DNA of 64,000 nt from Streptomyces pactum. GTDB taxonomy: Bacteria > Actinomycetota > Actinomycetes > Streptomycetales > Streptomycetaceae. The notes under the pieces were generated by a model. That model had not been told where the DNA came from. It was given only the letters and a program-made list of their open reading frames with translations, and ran no database searches. How positions within the stretch are numbered: position 1 is the first letter of the stretch; the number at the start of each line of letters is the position of its first letter. Shown here piece by piece: positions 37,990-47,588 of this stretch. Made by a program: the position numbers and the translations under genes. Where the stretch lies: assembly GCF_016031615.1 (NCBI RefSeq), contig NZ_JACYXC010000001.1, positions 1,860,001-1,924,000 on the forward strand, written 5' to 3'.

Positions 37990-40737
37990 GTGGCTTCCGG
38001 ATCCGATCGCAACCCGATCATCATTGGCGGCCTTCCCAGCCAGGTCCCGGACTTCGATCCCGAAGAGACCCAGGAGTGGCTCGACTCGCTCGACGCGGCC
38101 GTCGACGAGCGAGGCCGGGAACGTGCCCGCTACCTGATGCTCCGCCTGATCGAGCGCGCCCGCGAGAAGCGCGTCGCCGTGCCCGAGATGCGCAGCACGG
38201 ACTACGTCAACACCATCGCGACCAAGGACGAGCCGTTCTTCCCGGGCAACGAGGAGATCGAGCGCAAGATCCTCAACGCCACCCGCTGGAACGCCGCGGT
38301 GATGGTGTCCCGCGCGCAGCGCCCCGGGATCGGCGTCGGCGGGCACATCGCCACCTTCGCCTCCTCCGCCTCGCTGTACGACGTCGGCTTCAACCACTTC
38401 TTCCGCGGCAAGGACGAGGGCGACGGCGGCGACCAGATCTTCTTCCAGGGCCACGCGTCCCCGGGCGTCTACGCCCGCGCGTTCCTGCTGGACCGCCTCA
38501 GCGAGCCGCAGCTGGACGCCTTCCGCCAGGAGAAGTCGAAGGCGCCGTACGGCCTGTCCAGCTACCCGCACCCGCGGTCGATGCCGGACTTCTGGGAGTT
38601 CCCGACCGTCTCCATGGGCCTGGGCCCGCTCGGCGCCATCTACCAGGCGCGCATGAACCGCTACATGGAGGCGCGCGGCATCGCCGACACCTCCCGCAGC
38701 CACGTCTGGGCGTTCCTCGGCGACGGCGAGATGGACGAGCCGGAGTCGCTGGGCCAGCTGTCGCTGGCGGCGCGCGAGGGCCTGGACAACCTGACCTTCG
38801 TGGTCAACTGCAACCTGCAGCGGCTGGACGGCCCGGTGCGCGGCAACGGGAAGATCATCCAGGAGCTGGAGTCGGTCTTCCGCGGCGCCGGCTGGAACGT
38901 GATCAAGCTGGTGTGGGACCGCAGCTGGGACCCGCTGCTCGCGCAGGACCGCGACGGCATCCTGGTGAACAAGCTGAACACCACCCCGGACGGGCAGTTC
39001 CAGACGTACGCCACCGAGACCGGCGCGTACATCCGGGAGCACTTCTTCGGCGACGACCACCGCCTGCGCAAGATGGTCGAGAACATGACCGACGACCAGA
39101 TCCTCCACCTGGGTCGCGGCGGTCACGACCACCGCAAGATCTACGCGGCGTACGCGGCGGCCAAGGCGCACAAGGGCCAGCCGACGGTGATCCTGGCGCA
39201 GACGGTCAAGGGCTGGACGCTCGGCCCGAACTTCGAGGGCCGCAACGCGACCCACCAGATGAAGAAGCTGACCGTCGACGACCTCAAGCGCTTCCGGGAC
39301 CGGCTGCACCTGCCGATCGCGGACAAGGAGCTGGAGTCGGGCCTGCCGCCGTACTACCACCCCGGCCGGGACTCCGAAGAGATCCAGTACATGCACGACC
39401 GGCGCAAGTCGCTGGGCGGGTACGTGCCCACCCGGGTGGTGCGGTCCAAGCCGCTGAACCTGCCGGACGACAAGACCTACGCCGCGCTGAAGAAGGGCTC
39501 CGGCCAGCAGCAGATCGCCACCACCATGGCGTTCGTGCGGCTGCTGAAGGACCTGATGCGGGACAAGGAGATCGGCAAGCGGTTCGTGCCGATCGCGCCG
39601 GACGAGTACCGCACCTTCGGCATGGACTCGCTCTTCCCGTCCGCCAAGATCTACAACCCGCTGGGCCAGACCTACGAGGCCGTGGACCGCGAGCTGCTGC
39701 TCGCCTACAAGGAGTCGCCGACCGGGCAGATGCTGCACGACGGCATCTCCGAGGCCGGCTGCACCGCGTCCCTGATCGCGGCCGGCTCGGCGCACGCCAC
39801 GCACGGCGAACCGCTGATCCCGGTCTACGTCTTCTACTCGATGTTCGGGTTCCAGCGCACCGGTGACCAGTTCTGGCAGATGGCCGACCAGCTGGCGCGC
39901 GGCTTCGTGCTCGGCGCCACCGCCGGCCGCACCACGCTGACCGGTGAGGGCCTCCAGCACGCCGACGGCCACTCCCAGCTGCTCGCCTCCACCAACCCGG
40001 CCGTGGTGGCGTACGACCCGGCGTTCGGCTTCGAGATCGCGCACATCGTCCAGGACGGTCTGCGCCGGATGTACGGCTCGTCGCCGGAGCACCCGCAGGG
40101 CGAGGACGTCTTCTACTACCTCACCGTCTACAACGAGCCGATCCGGCACCCGGCGGAGCCCGACGGCGTGGACACCGAGGGCATCCTCAAGGGCCTGTAC
40201 CGCTTCAAGCAGGGCGAGAAGGGCGCGATCCCCGCGCAGATCCTCGCCTCCGGTGTGGCGGTGCCGTGGGCGATCGAGGCCCAGCGCATCCTCGCCGAGG
40301 AGTGGAACGTCAAGGCGGACGTGTGGTCGGCGACCTCCTGGAACGAGCTGCGCCGCGACGCGGTCGCGACCGAGGAGTACAACCTGCTCCACCCGGAGGA
40401 GGAGCAGCGGGTGCCGTACGTGACCACCGCGCTGGCCGGCGCCGAGGGGCCGAAGATCGCCGTCTCCGACTGGATGCGGGCGGTCCCGGACCAGATCGCG
40501 CGCTGGGTGCCGGGCGCCTACCAGTCGCTGGGCGCCGACGGCTTCGGCTTCGCCGACACCCGCGGGGCGGCCCGCCGGTTCTTCCACATCGACGCGGAAT
40601 CGGTGGTGCTGGCGGTCCTCACCGAGCTGGCCAAGGAGGGCAAGATCGACCGCTCCGCGCTGAAGCAGGCGATCGACCGCTACCAGCTGCTCGACGTGGC
40701 GGCGGCCGACCCGGGCGCGGCGGGCGGCGACGCCTGA
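37990..40737 (+). CDS. aceE: pyruvate dehydrogenase E1 component, homodimeric (AceE)
   Basis: A 915-residue thiamine-diphosphate enzyme that decarboxylates pyruvate and feeds acetyl groups to the E2 subunit, making acetyl-CoA. Markers are GVGGHIATFASSASLYDVGF, the ThDP motif GDGEMDEPESLG...NLTFVVNCN, FEGRNATHQMKKLTVDDLKR, and the C-terminal transketolase-like part with YVFYSMFGFQRTGDQFWQ and EGLQHADGHSQLLASTNPAV. Length is close to Escherichia coli AceE (887). GTG at 37990 is preceded by AAGGA at 5 nt. No E2 or E3 gene is adjacent. A strong terminator follows at 40804-40853. Confidence 0.98.
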   Translation: MASGSDRNPIIIGGLPSQVPDFDPEETQEWLDSLDAAVDERGRERARYLMLRLIERAREKRVAVPEMRSTDYVNTIATKDEPFFPGNEEIERKILNATRWNAAVMVSRAQRPGIGVGGHIATFASSASLYDVGFNHFFRGKDEGDGGDQIFFQGHASPGVYARAFLLDRLSEPQLDAFRQEKSKAPYGLSSYPHPRSMPDFWEFPTVSMGLGPLGAIYQARMNRYMEARGIADTSRSHVWAFLGDGEMDEPESLGQLSLAAREGLDNLTFVVNCNLQRLDGPVRGNGKIIQELESVFRGAGWNVIKLVWDRSWDPLLAQDRDGILVNKLNTTPDGQFQTYATETGAYIREHFFGDDHRLRKMVENMTDDQILHLGRGGHDHRKIYAAYAAAKAHKGQPTVILAQTVKGWTLGPNFEGRNATHQMKKLTVDDLKRFRDRLHLPIADKELESGLPPYYHPGRDSEEIQYMHDRRKSLGGYVPTRVVRSKPLNLPDDKTYAALKKGSGQQQIATTMAFVRLLKDLMRDKEIGKRFVPIAPDEYRTFGMDSLFPSAKIYNPLGQTYEAVDRELLLAYKESPTGQMLHDGISEAGCTASLIAAGSAHATHGEPLIPVYVFYSMFGFQRTGDQFWQMADQLARGFVLGATAGRTTLTGEGLQHADGHSQLLASTNPAVVAYDPAFGFEIAHIVQDGLRRMYGSSPEHPQGEDVFYYLTVYNEPIRHPAEPDGVDTEGILKGLYRFKQGEKGAIPAQILASGVAVPWAIEAQRILAEEWNVKADVWSATSWNELRRDAVATEEYNLLHPEEEQRVPYVTTALAGAEGPKIAVSDWMRAVPDQIARWVPGAYQSLGADGFGFADTRGAARRFFHIDAESVVLAVLTELAKEGKIDRSALKQAIDRYQLLDVAAADPGAAGGDA

Positions 40738-40803
40738 GCCACCCCGCCGCCGGGCCGCGCGCCGCGGCGGCGGGAGACCGGCCCGAGCGGGCCTTAAGAC
40801 ACC

Positions 40804-40853
40804 ACGGCCGGGGCCCCGGATCGCACACCTTTGCGATCCGGGGCCCCGGCCGT
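40804..40853 (+). terminator. strong terminator downstream of aceE
   Basis: Perfect 22-bp arms (40804-40825 and 40832-40853) with a 6-nt loop CACCTT. It lies 67 bp after the aceE stop. Confidence 0.9.
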
Positions 40854-41023
40854 TCGGTTCGTCCAGCGCGACACGCCGGATCGGCCCGGCTCTCCTGATA
40901 TGACCGGTTGTCGCCGCCGCCGGTCGAGGGCGGGGCCGGCGGGGCCGTAAGATCCGCTGGTCACGGCCCGGTCGCCGGTGCACGCCGGCGGTACCACGGG
41001 CCCATCAGGAGGGGAATCCAGTC

Positions 41024-42385
41024 ATGACCAGCCAGTCCGTCCGAGGGGACGACGCCCACCGCACCGCCGCTGCCGCCGCGCCGGTGGTGACGGTGGACGA
41101 CGTGGCGTCGCTGCGGAAGGCGCTCGCCGAGGCCCGCCCCGGTCAGCGCATCGAGGTGGCGCCGGGCCAGTACCGGCCGGACAAGCCGCTGCGGATCACC
41201 CGGTCCGGCACCGAGGACGAGCCGATCACCATCATCTCCGCGCGCCGGGGCAAGGCGGTGTTCGACGGGGAGAGCAGCTTCGACTTCGACGACGAGGCGC
41301 GCGTCGAGCACGTGGTGATATCGGGCTTCCAGTTCCGGCAGTCCACCATGCTCCGGATCCGGTCCGCCGCCCGGCACATCCGGATCACCCGCAACCTCTT
41401 CGAGTTCGACGAACCGTCGGGGAAGAACACCTGGCTGATGGTGGAGGCCGACGACACCCGGGTGGACCGGAACACCTTCCGCAACAAGGCGTCCGAGGGC
41501 GTCTTCCTGCAGATCAACGGCCCCGGGGACTCGGTGGCCAAGCGGGTGCGGGTGGACCGCAACCTCTTCCACGACCACACCTTCGACGGCGCCAACGGCG
41601 GCGAGGCGATCCGGCTCGGCTACGGCGACAAGGGCCCGGCGGTCGCCGGTGCGGTGATCTCCCAGAACCTCTTCCTGCGCTGCCACGGGGACGACGAGGT
41701 GGTGTCGGTGAAGTGCTCCGGCAACACCGTGCGCGACAACACCGTCGCCGAGGGGAAGCGCGGCTCCATCGTGCTTCGGGCCGGGAACGACACCGAGGTC
41801 TCCGGCAACTTCCTCTCCGGCACGGCCGGCATCCGGGTCTGCGGCGACGACCACCGGGTCTTCAACAACCACGTGCGCGGTACGACCGGGCTGGTGCTGG
41901 ACTCCGGGGACGCCACCCACCAGCCCGCGCGCCGGGCACTGGTGGTGCACAACACGGTCGTCATCGACAGCGACCGGCCCGCCCTCAACGTCCGCGCCGA
42001 CGCCACGCCGCCGTCCGAGGTGACCGTGGCGGCGAACATCCTGGTCTCCCGGGGCAAGGCGGTGCGCACCCCGGGCCGCCCGAAGAACTTCACCTGGCGG
42101 GGCAACGTGGTCGCCAAGGACCGCGGCGAGCTGCCGGAGGGCGGCGGCGTGGTGGCCGACCCGCGGCTGAAGGCCGACGCGGCGGGGGTGTTCCGGCTCA
42201 CCGCCGACTCGCTGAAGGTGGACGCGATCAAGTCGGCTCCCGGGCCGTACCCGGACGTGGTGACGGACATCAACGGCCGGAAGCGGCCGGCGGTCGGGCA
42301 CGCGGGCGCCGAGCAGTTCGAGACGGCCCCGGAGCAGACCCGCACCCCGCTGACCCCGGAGGACGTCGGCCCGTCCGCGGGCTGA
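41024..42385 (+). CDS. PL6-type polysaccharide lyase-like protein without a signal peptide
   Basis: A 453-residue right-handed beta-helix protein of the chondroitinase B/alginate lyase (PL6) family. The family regions GANGGEAIRLGYGDKG, DEVVSVKCSGNTVRDNTVAE (Lys position) and GSIVLRAGNDTEVSGNFLSG (Arg position) are all present. The usual His after that Arg is replaced by Ala-Gly-Asn. The N-terminus MTSQSVRGDDAHRTAAAAAP is hydrophilic with no signal peptide, although known PL6 lyases act outside the cell. AGGAGGGG lies 10 nt before the ATG, so the start is well supported. No transporter or other polysaccharide gene is near. Either a cytoplasmic role or non-classical export is implied. Confidence 0.9.
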   Translation: MTSQSVRGDDAHRTAAAAAPVVTVDDVASLRKALAEARPGQRIEVAPGQYRPDKPLRITRSGTEDEPITIISARRGKAVFDGESSFDFDDEARVEHVVISGFQFRQSTMLRIRSAARHIRITRNLFEFDEPSGKNTWLMVEADDTRVDRNTFRNKASEGVFLQINGPGDSVAKRVRVDRNLFHDHTFDGANGGEAIRLGYGDKGPAVAGAVISQNLFLRCHGDDEVVSVKCSGNTVRDNTVAEGKRGSIVLRAGNDTEVSGNFLSGTAGIRVCGDDHRVFNNHVRGTTGLVLDSGDATHQPARRALVVHNTVVIDSDRPALNVRADATPPSEVTVAANILVSRGKAVRTPGRPKNFTWRGNVVAKDRGELPEGGGVVADPRLKADAAGVFRLTADSLKVDAIKSAPGPYPDVVTDINGRKRPAVGHAGAEQFETAPEQTRTPLTPEDVGPSAG

Positions 42386-42693
42386 CGCCCCCCGGCCCGG
42401 CGGGCGGGTTCCCGGACCCGCCGGGCCTCCGGCGTCCGCACCGGACCCTCGGCGTCCCCGGTGGGGGCGGTGCTGCCGGCCCTATCGGGTCCCCGGCCCC
42501 GTCGGGTCTCCGGCCCCCGCGGCGGGTTCCGCGGCCCGCGCGCCGGGGCACATGGCCACCCGGCGGCCCGGTGGCGGCCGGTCCGCCGCTCCGGCCGGGC
42601 CCGACCGGAACCGGGCAGGTACCGGGGCGGGGGGCGCAGGTGGCGCGGCGGGGGGCGAGGGTGGCGCGGCGGGCACCACGACGAGGGAGGGCC
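42386..42693. other. 308-bp intergenic region
   Basis: GC-rich DNA between the PL6-type gene and the ion channel gene. A hairpin-like GCCCGGCGGGCGGG stretch near 42395 and AGGTGGCGCGGCGG repeats near 42640-42670 are the only structure. The K+ channel start has GAGGGAGG 6 nt upstream. Confidence 0.45.
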
Positions 42694-43614
42694 ATGCGGG
42701 ACACCGAGGCACAGCGGCGCTGGGAGCACCGGACGCAGGGTCCGCTGCTCGGGCTGGCGGTGGTCTTCGCCGTCGCGTACGCCGTACCCATCGTGCTGCC
42801 GGAGGCCGGCCGCGGGGTGCACCGGCTGTGCCTGGTGGTGGAGTGGGTCGTCTGGGGCCTCTTCGCCGCCGACTACCTGGTACGGCTCCACCTCGCCCCG
42901 CGGCGGTGGCGCTTCGTCCGGAGCCAGCCGCTCTCGCTGCTGGTGGTGATCCTGCCGATGGTGCAGCCGCTCCGGCTGCTGCGGCTGGTCTCCACCCTGC
43001 TGCTGGTCGGGCAGCGGGCCCGGATGGCCTCACAGGTGCGGCTGACCACCTATGTGGTGGGGTCGTGCGCCGGGCTGCTGATGTTCGGCTCGCTCGCCGT
43101 CCTGGAGGTGGAGCGGGACGCACCGGACGGCAACATCCGCACCCTGGGCGACGCGGTGTGGTGGTCCTTCACCACCATGACGACGGTCGGCTACGGCGAC
43201 CTGGCCCCGACCACCGGCCCGGGCCGGCTGCTGGCGGTGGGCCTGATGCTCTCCGGCATCGCCCTGCTGGGTGTGGTGACCGCGAACATCGCCGCGTGGT
43301 TCATCTCCCGCTTCGAGCGCGACGACGCCGGGGAGCACCGCCGGGCCGCCGCGATGGAGGCGCTGACGGCCGAGGTCAGGGCGCTGCGGGCGGAGGTCGC
43401 CCGGCTCACCTCGGCGCACGGCCCGGCGGTGGCCGGCGGCCCGGCCCCGGCCGACGGGGCGGTGGCCGGCGGGGCGGCGGGGCCCGGCGGCGCGGGAACC
43501 GGGGCCGGCCCCGGACGCGGACGCCCGGCTGACGGCGGGGCCGCGTACGGGTGCGGTCCCGCGGCCGGGGGCCGGGCCGGGGCCGGAGGCGGGGCCGGGG
43601 CCGGTACCCGGTAG
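42694..43614 (+). CDS. potassium channel family protein
   Basis: A 306-residue ion channel. Hydrophobic helices (LLGLAVVFAVAYAVPIVL, LCLVVEWVVWGLFAADYLV, SLLVVILPMV) and an S4-like LRLLRLVSTLLLVGQRARM precede the pore. The selectivity filter is FTTMTTVGYGDLAPTTGPGR, a K+ channel TVGYGD. A final helix and a Gly/Ala-rich tail close the protein. It acts in the cytoplasmic membrane. A coiled-coil segment EALTAEVRALRAEVARLTS follows the last helix and may drive tetramerisation. It stands alone. Confidence 0.93.
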   Translation: MRDTEAQRRWEHRTQGPLLGLAVVFAVAYAVPIVLPEAGRGVHRLCLVVEWVVWGLFAADYLVRLHLAPRRWRFVRSQPLSLLVVILPMVQPLRLLRLVSTLLLVGQRARMASQVRLTTYVVGSCAGLLMFGSLAVLEVERDAPDGNIRTLGDAVWWSFTTMTTVGYGDLAPTTGPGRLLAVGLMLSGIALLGVVTANIAAWFISRFERDDAGEHRRAAAMEALTAEVRALRAEVARLTSAHGPAVAGGPAPADGAVAGGAAGPGGAGTGAGPGRGRPADGGAAYGCGPAAGGRAGAGGGAGAGTR

Positions 43615-43715
43615 GGGCGCGCCGGACACGGCCTCGGAAGCGCGGACGGGGCCGGGGGCGGCAGGGCCGGGGGCGCCGGCCACGGGCACGGCGCCGCCCG
43701 CCGCCGACCCGCCGG

Positions 43716-44102
43716 TCAGCTCTCCCAGATCTTGAACGCCCGGATGCGGTAGGGCGATTCCGGGGCCCAGGAGCCCGACGGGTAGGTGTCGAACTCGCCG
43801 GTCTCGGCGCACTCGGCGCTCTGGTACGTGGTCACCGGCCGCCCGGTGCGGTTGGCGAGCGAGGCGGCGCCGCCGCGGGGCAGCGGCACACAGCTCTCGA
43901 TGTCGGTCCCGGCCAGCTCATGGATCCGCCGGGTCCCCTGGAAGCCGCCGCGCTCCCACAGGCACAGCTCTCCGGCGGAGCAGTGCCCCGCCCGGGGCGC
44001 GGCGGTCGCCGGGTCCGGGCTCAGCAGGGCGGCTGCCGCCAGCAGGGCCGTCGTGGCGGCGGTGGCGGCGAAGGTGAGGGTGGCGGTGCTGAAGGCACGC
44101 AT
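43716..44102 (-). CDS. secreted peptidase inhibitor family I36-like protein
   Basis: A 128-residue protein with a signal peptide (FAATAATTALLAAAALLSPD...ATAAP) and a mature domain of about 90 residues holding four Cys. CSAGELCLWERGGFQGTRR is the family's beta-gamma crystallin-like strand. This matches inhibitor family I36 (SMI-type), which blocks metalloproteases outside the cell. It converges with the ion channel gene, and a divergent TetR gene lies 390 bp away. Start ATG at 44102. Confidence 0.8.
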   Translation of the reverse strand: MRAFSTATLTFAATAATTALLAAAALLSPDPATAAPRAGHCSAGELCLWERGGFQGTRRIHELAGTDIESCVPLPRGGAASLANRTGRPVTTYQSAECAETGEFDTYPSGSWAPESPYRIRAFKIWES

Positions 44103-44492
44103 GGTGATCGTTCTCCCCGTGTCCGGTCGTGGCGTCGTGCTGTCGTGACGCCGTCCTCTGGTGTCCGTCGTGACGTCGTGACGTGCTGTCCGTCGGGACG
44201 TCGCGCCGTGGTGTCCGTGGCCCGGTCGCCGGTGGCGTTCCGTGGCGCGGACCGGACGCAGCCTGGTCGGCGCGGCACCGCCCCCTCAAGACCGGCCGCC
44301 GGGGTCCACCCGGATAGGGGGCGCCCCCTCGGCCGTCCCCCAACCCGCTTTCTGCGCCCGAGGGTTGACGCGGCGCGCGGTCCCGGGGGCGGGCCCGGCA
44401 CCGGGACCGCGGAAGGGGCCTCGCGGCGGCGCCCGGCTGGGTAAGGTGGCCACTTTCGTGGCGCGGCCCGAGGCAACCCGAGGAGAGTGGAC
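44103..44492. other. 390-bp divergent spacer with repeated CGTGACG elements
   Basis: The spacer between the I36 gene and the TetR gene. Two imperfect direct copies of about 36-38 bp (44136-44170 and 44182-44219) share CGTGCTGTC and GGTGTCCGT. They could be regulatory or merely degenerate repeats. The TetR promoter probably lies near 44440. Confidence 0.55.
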
Positions 44493-45218
44493 ATGGCGGC
44501 AGAGCGGCCCGCGGCCCGGGTGGGGCTTCGCGAGCACAAGAAGCGGCGGACCCGCGACGCGCTCATCACGGCGGCACTGGAGCTGTTCACCCGGCAGGGG
44601 TACGAGCGGACGACGGTGGAGGAGATCGCCGCGGCGGTGGACATCTCCCAGCGCACCTTCTTCCGCTACTTCGGCAACAAGGAGGAGGTCGCCTTCGCCG
44701 TGCAGGACGTCACCGAGGCGCACATACTCGCCTCGCTGTGCGCCCGGCCGGCGGGTGAGCCGCCGTTCACCGCGCTGCACAACGCCGCGCTGGACGCGTG
44801 GGAGACCTTCGGCGAGGCGATCGAGAGCGTGGTGCCGGTCGAGGTGCACCTGCGGATGTACCAGCTGATCGAGTCCACGCCGGCGCTGCTCGCGGTGCAC
44901 CTGCGCCGCGGCGTCGAGCTGGAGGAGCGGCTGGCCCGGGAGATAGCCCGTCGCGAGGGGGTGGACGTGGACGCCGACCCCCGGCCGCGGCTGGTGGTGG
45001 CGGCGCTGAGCGGGGCGATGCGGGTGGCCGGGCGGCTGTGGGGCGAGGGTCCGGAGCCCACCCTGGAGTCGCTGCGGGCGATCGCGGCGGTACACCTGGA
45101 GCAGCTCGGCCCGGCGCTGCTGGCGGACTGGCACGGCCGGGACGCCGCACCGGCGGCGCCGGCGGCGGACACCCATCGGGGTCCCGGCGGCCGCCCCTCC
45201 CCCGCGGCCCGCGGGTAG
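44493..45218 (+). CDS. TetR family regulator
   Basis: A 241-residue TetR protein starting MAAERPAARVGLREHKKRR, with the HTH at residues 20-65 (ALITAALELFTRQGYERTTV, then DISQRTFFRYFGNKEEV). The C-terminal part contains VEVHLRMYQLIESTPALLAV, then an Ala/Pro/Gly tail. ATG at 44493 follows AGGAGA by 8 nt, and a GTG at 44487 is possible. No adjacent enzyme gene suggests a target. It precedes a DUF4429 gene by 122 bp. Confidence 0.92.
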   Translation: MAAERPAARVGLREHKKRRTRDALITAALELFTRQGYERTTVEEIAAAVDISQRTFFRYFGNKEEVAFAVQDVTEAHILASLCARPAGEPPFTALHNAALDAWETFGEAIESVVPVEVHLRMYQLIESTPALLAVHLRRGVELEERLAREIARREGVDVDADPRPRLVVAALSGAMRVAGRLWGEGPEPTLESLRAIAAVHLEQLGPALLADWHGRDAAPAAPAADTHRGPGGRPSPAARG

Positions 45219-45340
45219 ACGGGAGGCCGGTCCGGCGGTGGACGGGCCTACCGCGCCGGGCGGATGGCCGAATAGGCGTTTTGACGCGCGTAGTGCACCA
45301 AAGGGGGACGGGCGGGCCGCCGCCGCATACGATGAGCCGC

Positions 45341-46234
45341 ATGGGTGATGTGCTGGCGGGTTTCCACACCGTCTGGGAGTTCGACACCGACTCCGTGCTC
45401 ATCCGCTTCGAACGGGGGATTCGCACGCCGAAGCTGCTGCAGACACTCGGTGAACGCCGGGTCCCGTACGAGGCCATCGCCGGGGTGGAGCTGTCCCCGG
45501 GCAGGCGCGGAACGGTGGTGCTGCGTGCCGTGCCCAGGCCCGGCGCGGATCCGCTGATGGACGTGGCCGACGGGCAGCTCAAGGAGGGCTGCGACCCGTA
45601 CCGGATGGTGCTGCCGGTGCAGCGGGAGCGGCTGGCGGAGTACTACGCCGAGGAGATACGGGCGGTGCTGGACCCGCTCGCGGACCAGCCGGCCGAGGAG
45701 CAGCTGGTGGCCGCGCCCGCGCCGCCGCTGGCCTTCAAGGCGTACGACGGCAAGGCGTCCTTCGACGGCACCGCGGTGACCTTCCGCTGGTCCCGCACCG
45801 GGGCCTCCTCGGCGAAGTGGAAGGCCGGGGACCAGCGGTTCCCCGTCGCGGAGCTGTGCGGCGTGGAGTGGCGTTCGCCGGAGAGCCTCCAGGGCCATCT
45901 GCGGCTGGACCGGGCGGCCGGCCCGCAGGCGGCGTCCAGCCCGCGGACGCCGGTGGACCAGGACCCGGCCGCCGTGGTCTTCGGCATGGGCTACGGGCTC
46001 GTCCACGAGTCGCTGCCGTTCGCCGCGGCGGTGCTGGAGGCGGTCCGGGCCGCCGGCCGTACGGCTCCCGCGCTCACCCCCGAGCCGCCCCCGGTGCGGG
46101 TGGCGGTCGCGCCGCGCAGCGGTCCGGCGGAGATCGCCGACCGGATCCGCCAGCTGGGCGAGCTGCACACCGCGGGACTGCTCACCGACGACGAGTTCAG
46201 CGCGAAGAAGGCGCAGCTGCTCGCCGAGCTGTGA
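45341..46234 (+). CDS. DUF4429 domain protein with C-terminal SHOCT motif
   Basis: A 297-residue protein. Two repeats of the DUF4429 fold are present, one at residues 1-110 (VLAGFHTVWEFDTDSVLIRF) and one from residue 125 (LAFKAYDGKASFDGTAVTFR). The last about 35 residues form a SHOCT module, IADRIRQLGELHTAGLLTDD-EFSAKKAQLL, which usually mediates oligomerisation. Function is unknown. DUF4429 proteins are common in streptomycetes and may be PH-like. ATG 45332 is an alternative start 9 bp upstream. Confidence 0.9.
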   Translation: MGDVLAGFHTVWEFDTDSVLIRFERGIRTPKLLQTLGERRVPYEAIAGVELSPGRRGTVVLRAVPRPGADPLMDVADGQLKEGCDPYRMVLPVQRERLAEYYAEEIRAVLDPLADQPAEEQLVAAPAPPLAFKAYDGKASFDGTAVTFRWSRTGASSAKWKAGDQRFPVAELCGVEWRSPESLQGHLRLDRAAGPQAASSPRTPVDQDPAAVVFGMGYGLVHESLPFAAAVLEAVRAAGRTAPALTPEPPPVRVAVAPRSGPAEIADRIRQLGELHTAGLLTDDEFSAKKAQLLAEL

Positions 46235-46438
46235 CCGGTCCGGCGGCCCGGTCACAGCGCCGCCCGCCGCCGGCCTCCGGCCCGCCCCTCTCCGGCACCG
46301 GTCCCGGCAACCGCCCGGCCGCCGGGGCCCTTCCGGGCCGGCGGCGGTGCCGGACCCCCGTGGGCCGGCCGGGCCCGGACCGGCGGGGCCGGACGCCGGC
46401 CCCGGGACGGCGCGCCCGCGGGGCGCCCCGGGCGGCCG

Positions 46439-47575
46439 CTACTCCCGCCCCGCCGAGGTGAAGCCCATGTCGGCGTACCGGCCGCCCTTGACCCGGCCCG
46501 CCACCGGCTCCAGCAGGGCCAGTTCCGCGCCGGTCAGCCGCAGCCGGGTGGCCGCGGTGTTCTCCGCCAGCCGGGTGCGCCGGCGGGTGCCCGGGATCGG
46601 CACCACGGTCAGCCCGTGCACCTCGGCCCGCTGCTGCACCCAGGCCATCGCGACCTGGGCGAGGGTGACGCCCCGCTCCGCCGCGATGTGGCGCAGCGGC
46701 TCCAGCAGGGCCGCGTTGGCGGTGGCGTTCTCCCCGGTGAAGCGGGGCTGGGTGCGCCGCCAGTCGTCCGCCGTCAGCTCCTCCTCGGCCCGGGTGAACG
46801 CCCCGGTGAGGAACCCCCGGCCGAGCGGCGAGTAGGGGACGAACGCCACGCCCAGCTCGCGGGCCGCGCCCACCACGTTCTCCTCCACGTCGCGGCTGAA
46901 CAGCGACCACTCCGACTGCACGGCGGCGATGGGGTGCACCCCGTGGGCGGCGCGCAGTTCGCCGCCGGAGACCTCGCTCAGCCCCAGGTGCCGCACCTTC
47001 CCCTCGGCGACCAGCTCGGCCATCGCGCCGACCGTCTCCTCGATGGGGACGTCGAGGTCGCGGCGGTGCATGTAGTACAGGTCTACGTGGTCCACGCCCA
47101 GCCGGCGCAGGCTGCCCTCGATCGACCGGCGGACGTACTCCCGGTCGTTGCGGATGTCCTGGTACGAGGGGTCGTCCTCGCGCCGCACGATGCCGAACTT
47201 GGTGGCCAGCACCAGCCGGTCCCGGTGGGCCCGGACGAAGGGGGCGAGGAACTCCTCGTTGCGGCCGAAGCCGTAGATGTCGGCGGTGTCGAAGAGGGTG
47301 ACGCCCAGGTCCAGGGCGTACTCCAGGGTGGCCCGGGCCTCCTGGGCGTCGGTGGGGCCGTAGGCGTGGGCCATGCCCATGCAGCCCAGGCCCTGCACCC
47401 CGACCCGGGGGCCGCCGGCGCCCAGGGTGGCGGTGCCGATCGGTCCGGCGGCGGGGAGGGGGTGCTCCGGGGCCGTGGTGCGGCCGGCGGTGGTGGTGCC
47501 CCCGGTGCCGGTGTCCGGGGAGTCGGTGCGCGGGGATTCGTTGCGCGCGGGGTCGTTGTGCGTTGAGTCGGTCAT
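46439..47575 (-). CDS. aldo/keto reductase
   Basis: A 378-residue AKR. The TIM-barrel enzyme holds the catalytic tetrad Asp and Tyr in LFDTADIYGFG, Lys in LVLATKFG and His in LYYMHRRD. LGCMGMAHAYG at the start and VPIPGTRRRTRLAENTAA at the cofactor end are typical of the AKR13-like group that reduces aldehydes with NADPH. About 45 Thr/Pro/Asp-rich residues precede the fold, so the start at 47575 may be too early. The gene lies 13 bp downstream of a MerR regulator on the same strand, which points to aldehyde or electrophile-induced expression. Confidence 0.92.
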   Translation of the reverse strand: MTDSTHNDPARNESPRTDSPDTGTGGTTTAGRTTAPEHPLPAAGPIGTATLGAGGPRVGVQGLGCMGMAHAYGPTDAQEARATLEYALDLGVTLFDTADIYGFGRNEEFLAPFVRAHRDRLVLATKFGIVRREDDPSYQDIRNDREYVRRSIEGSLRRLGVDHVDLYYMHRRDLDVPIEETVGAMAELVAEGKVRHLGLSEVSGGELRAAHGVHPIAAVQSEWSLFSRDVEENVVGAARELGVAFVPYSPLGRGFLTGAFTRAEEELTADDWRRTQPRFTGENATANAALLEPLRHIAAERGVTLAQVAMAWVQQRAEVHGLTVVPIPGTRRRTRLAENTAATRLRLTGAELALLEPVAGRVKGGRYADMGFTSAGRE

Positions 47576-47588
47576 CGGGTGTGCCTCA

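Noticed and set aside
37876..40983. A very long open frame on the minus strand across aceE
   Set aside because: It mirrors the aceE codons, as happens when third positions are nearly all G or C. Its translation is Arg/Val-rich without domains, and aceE itself is unmistakable.
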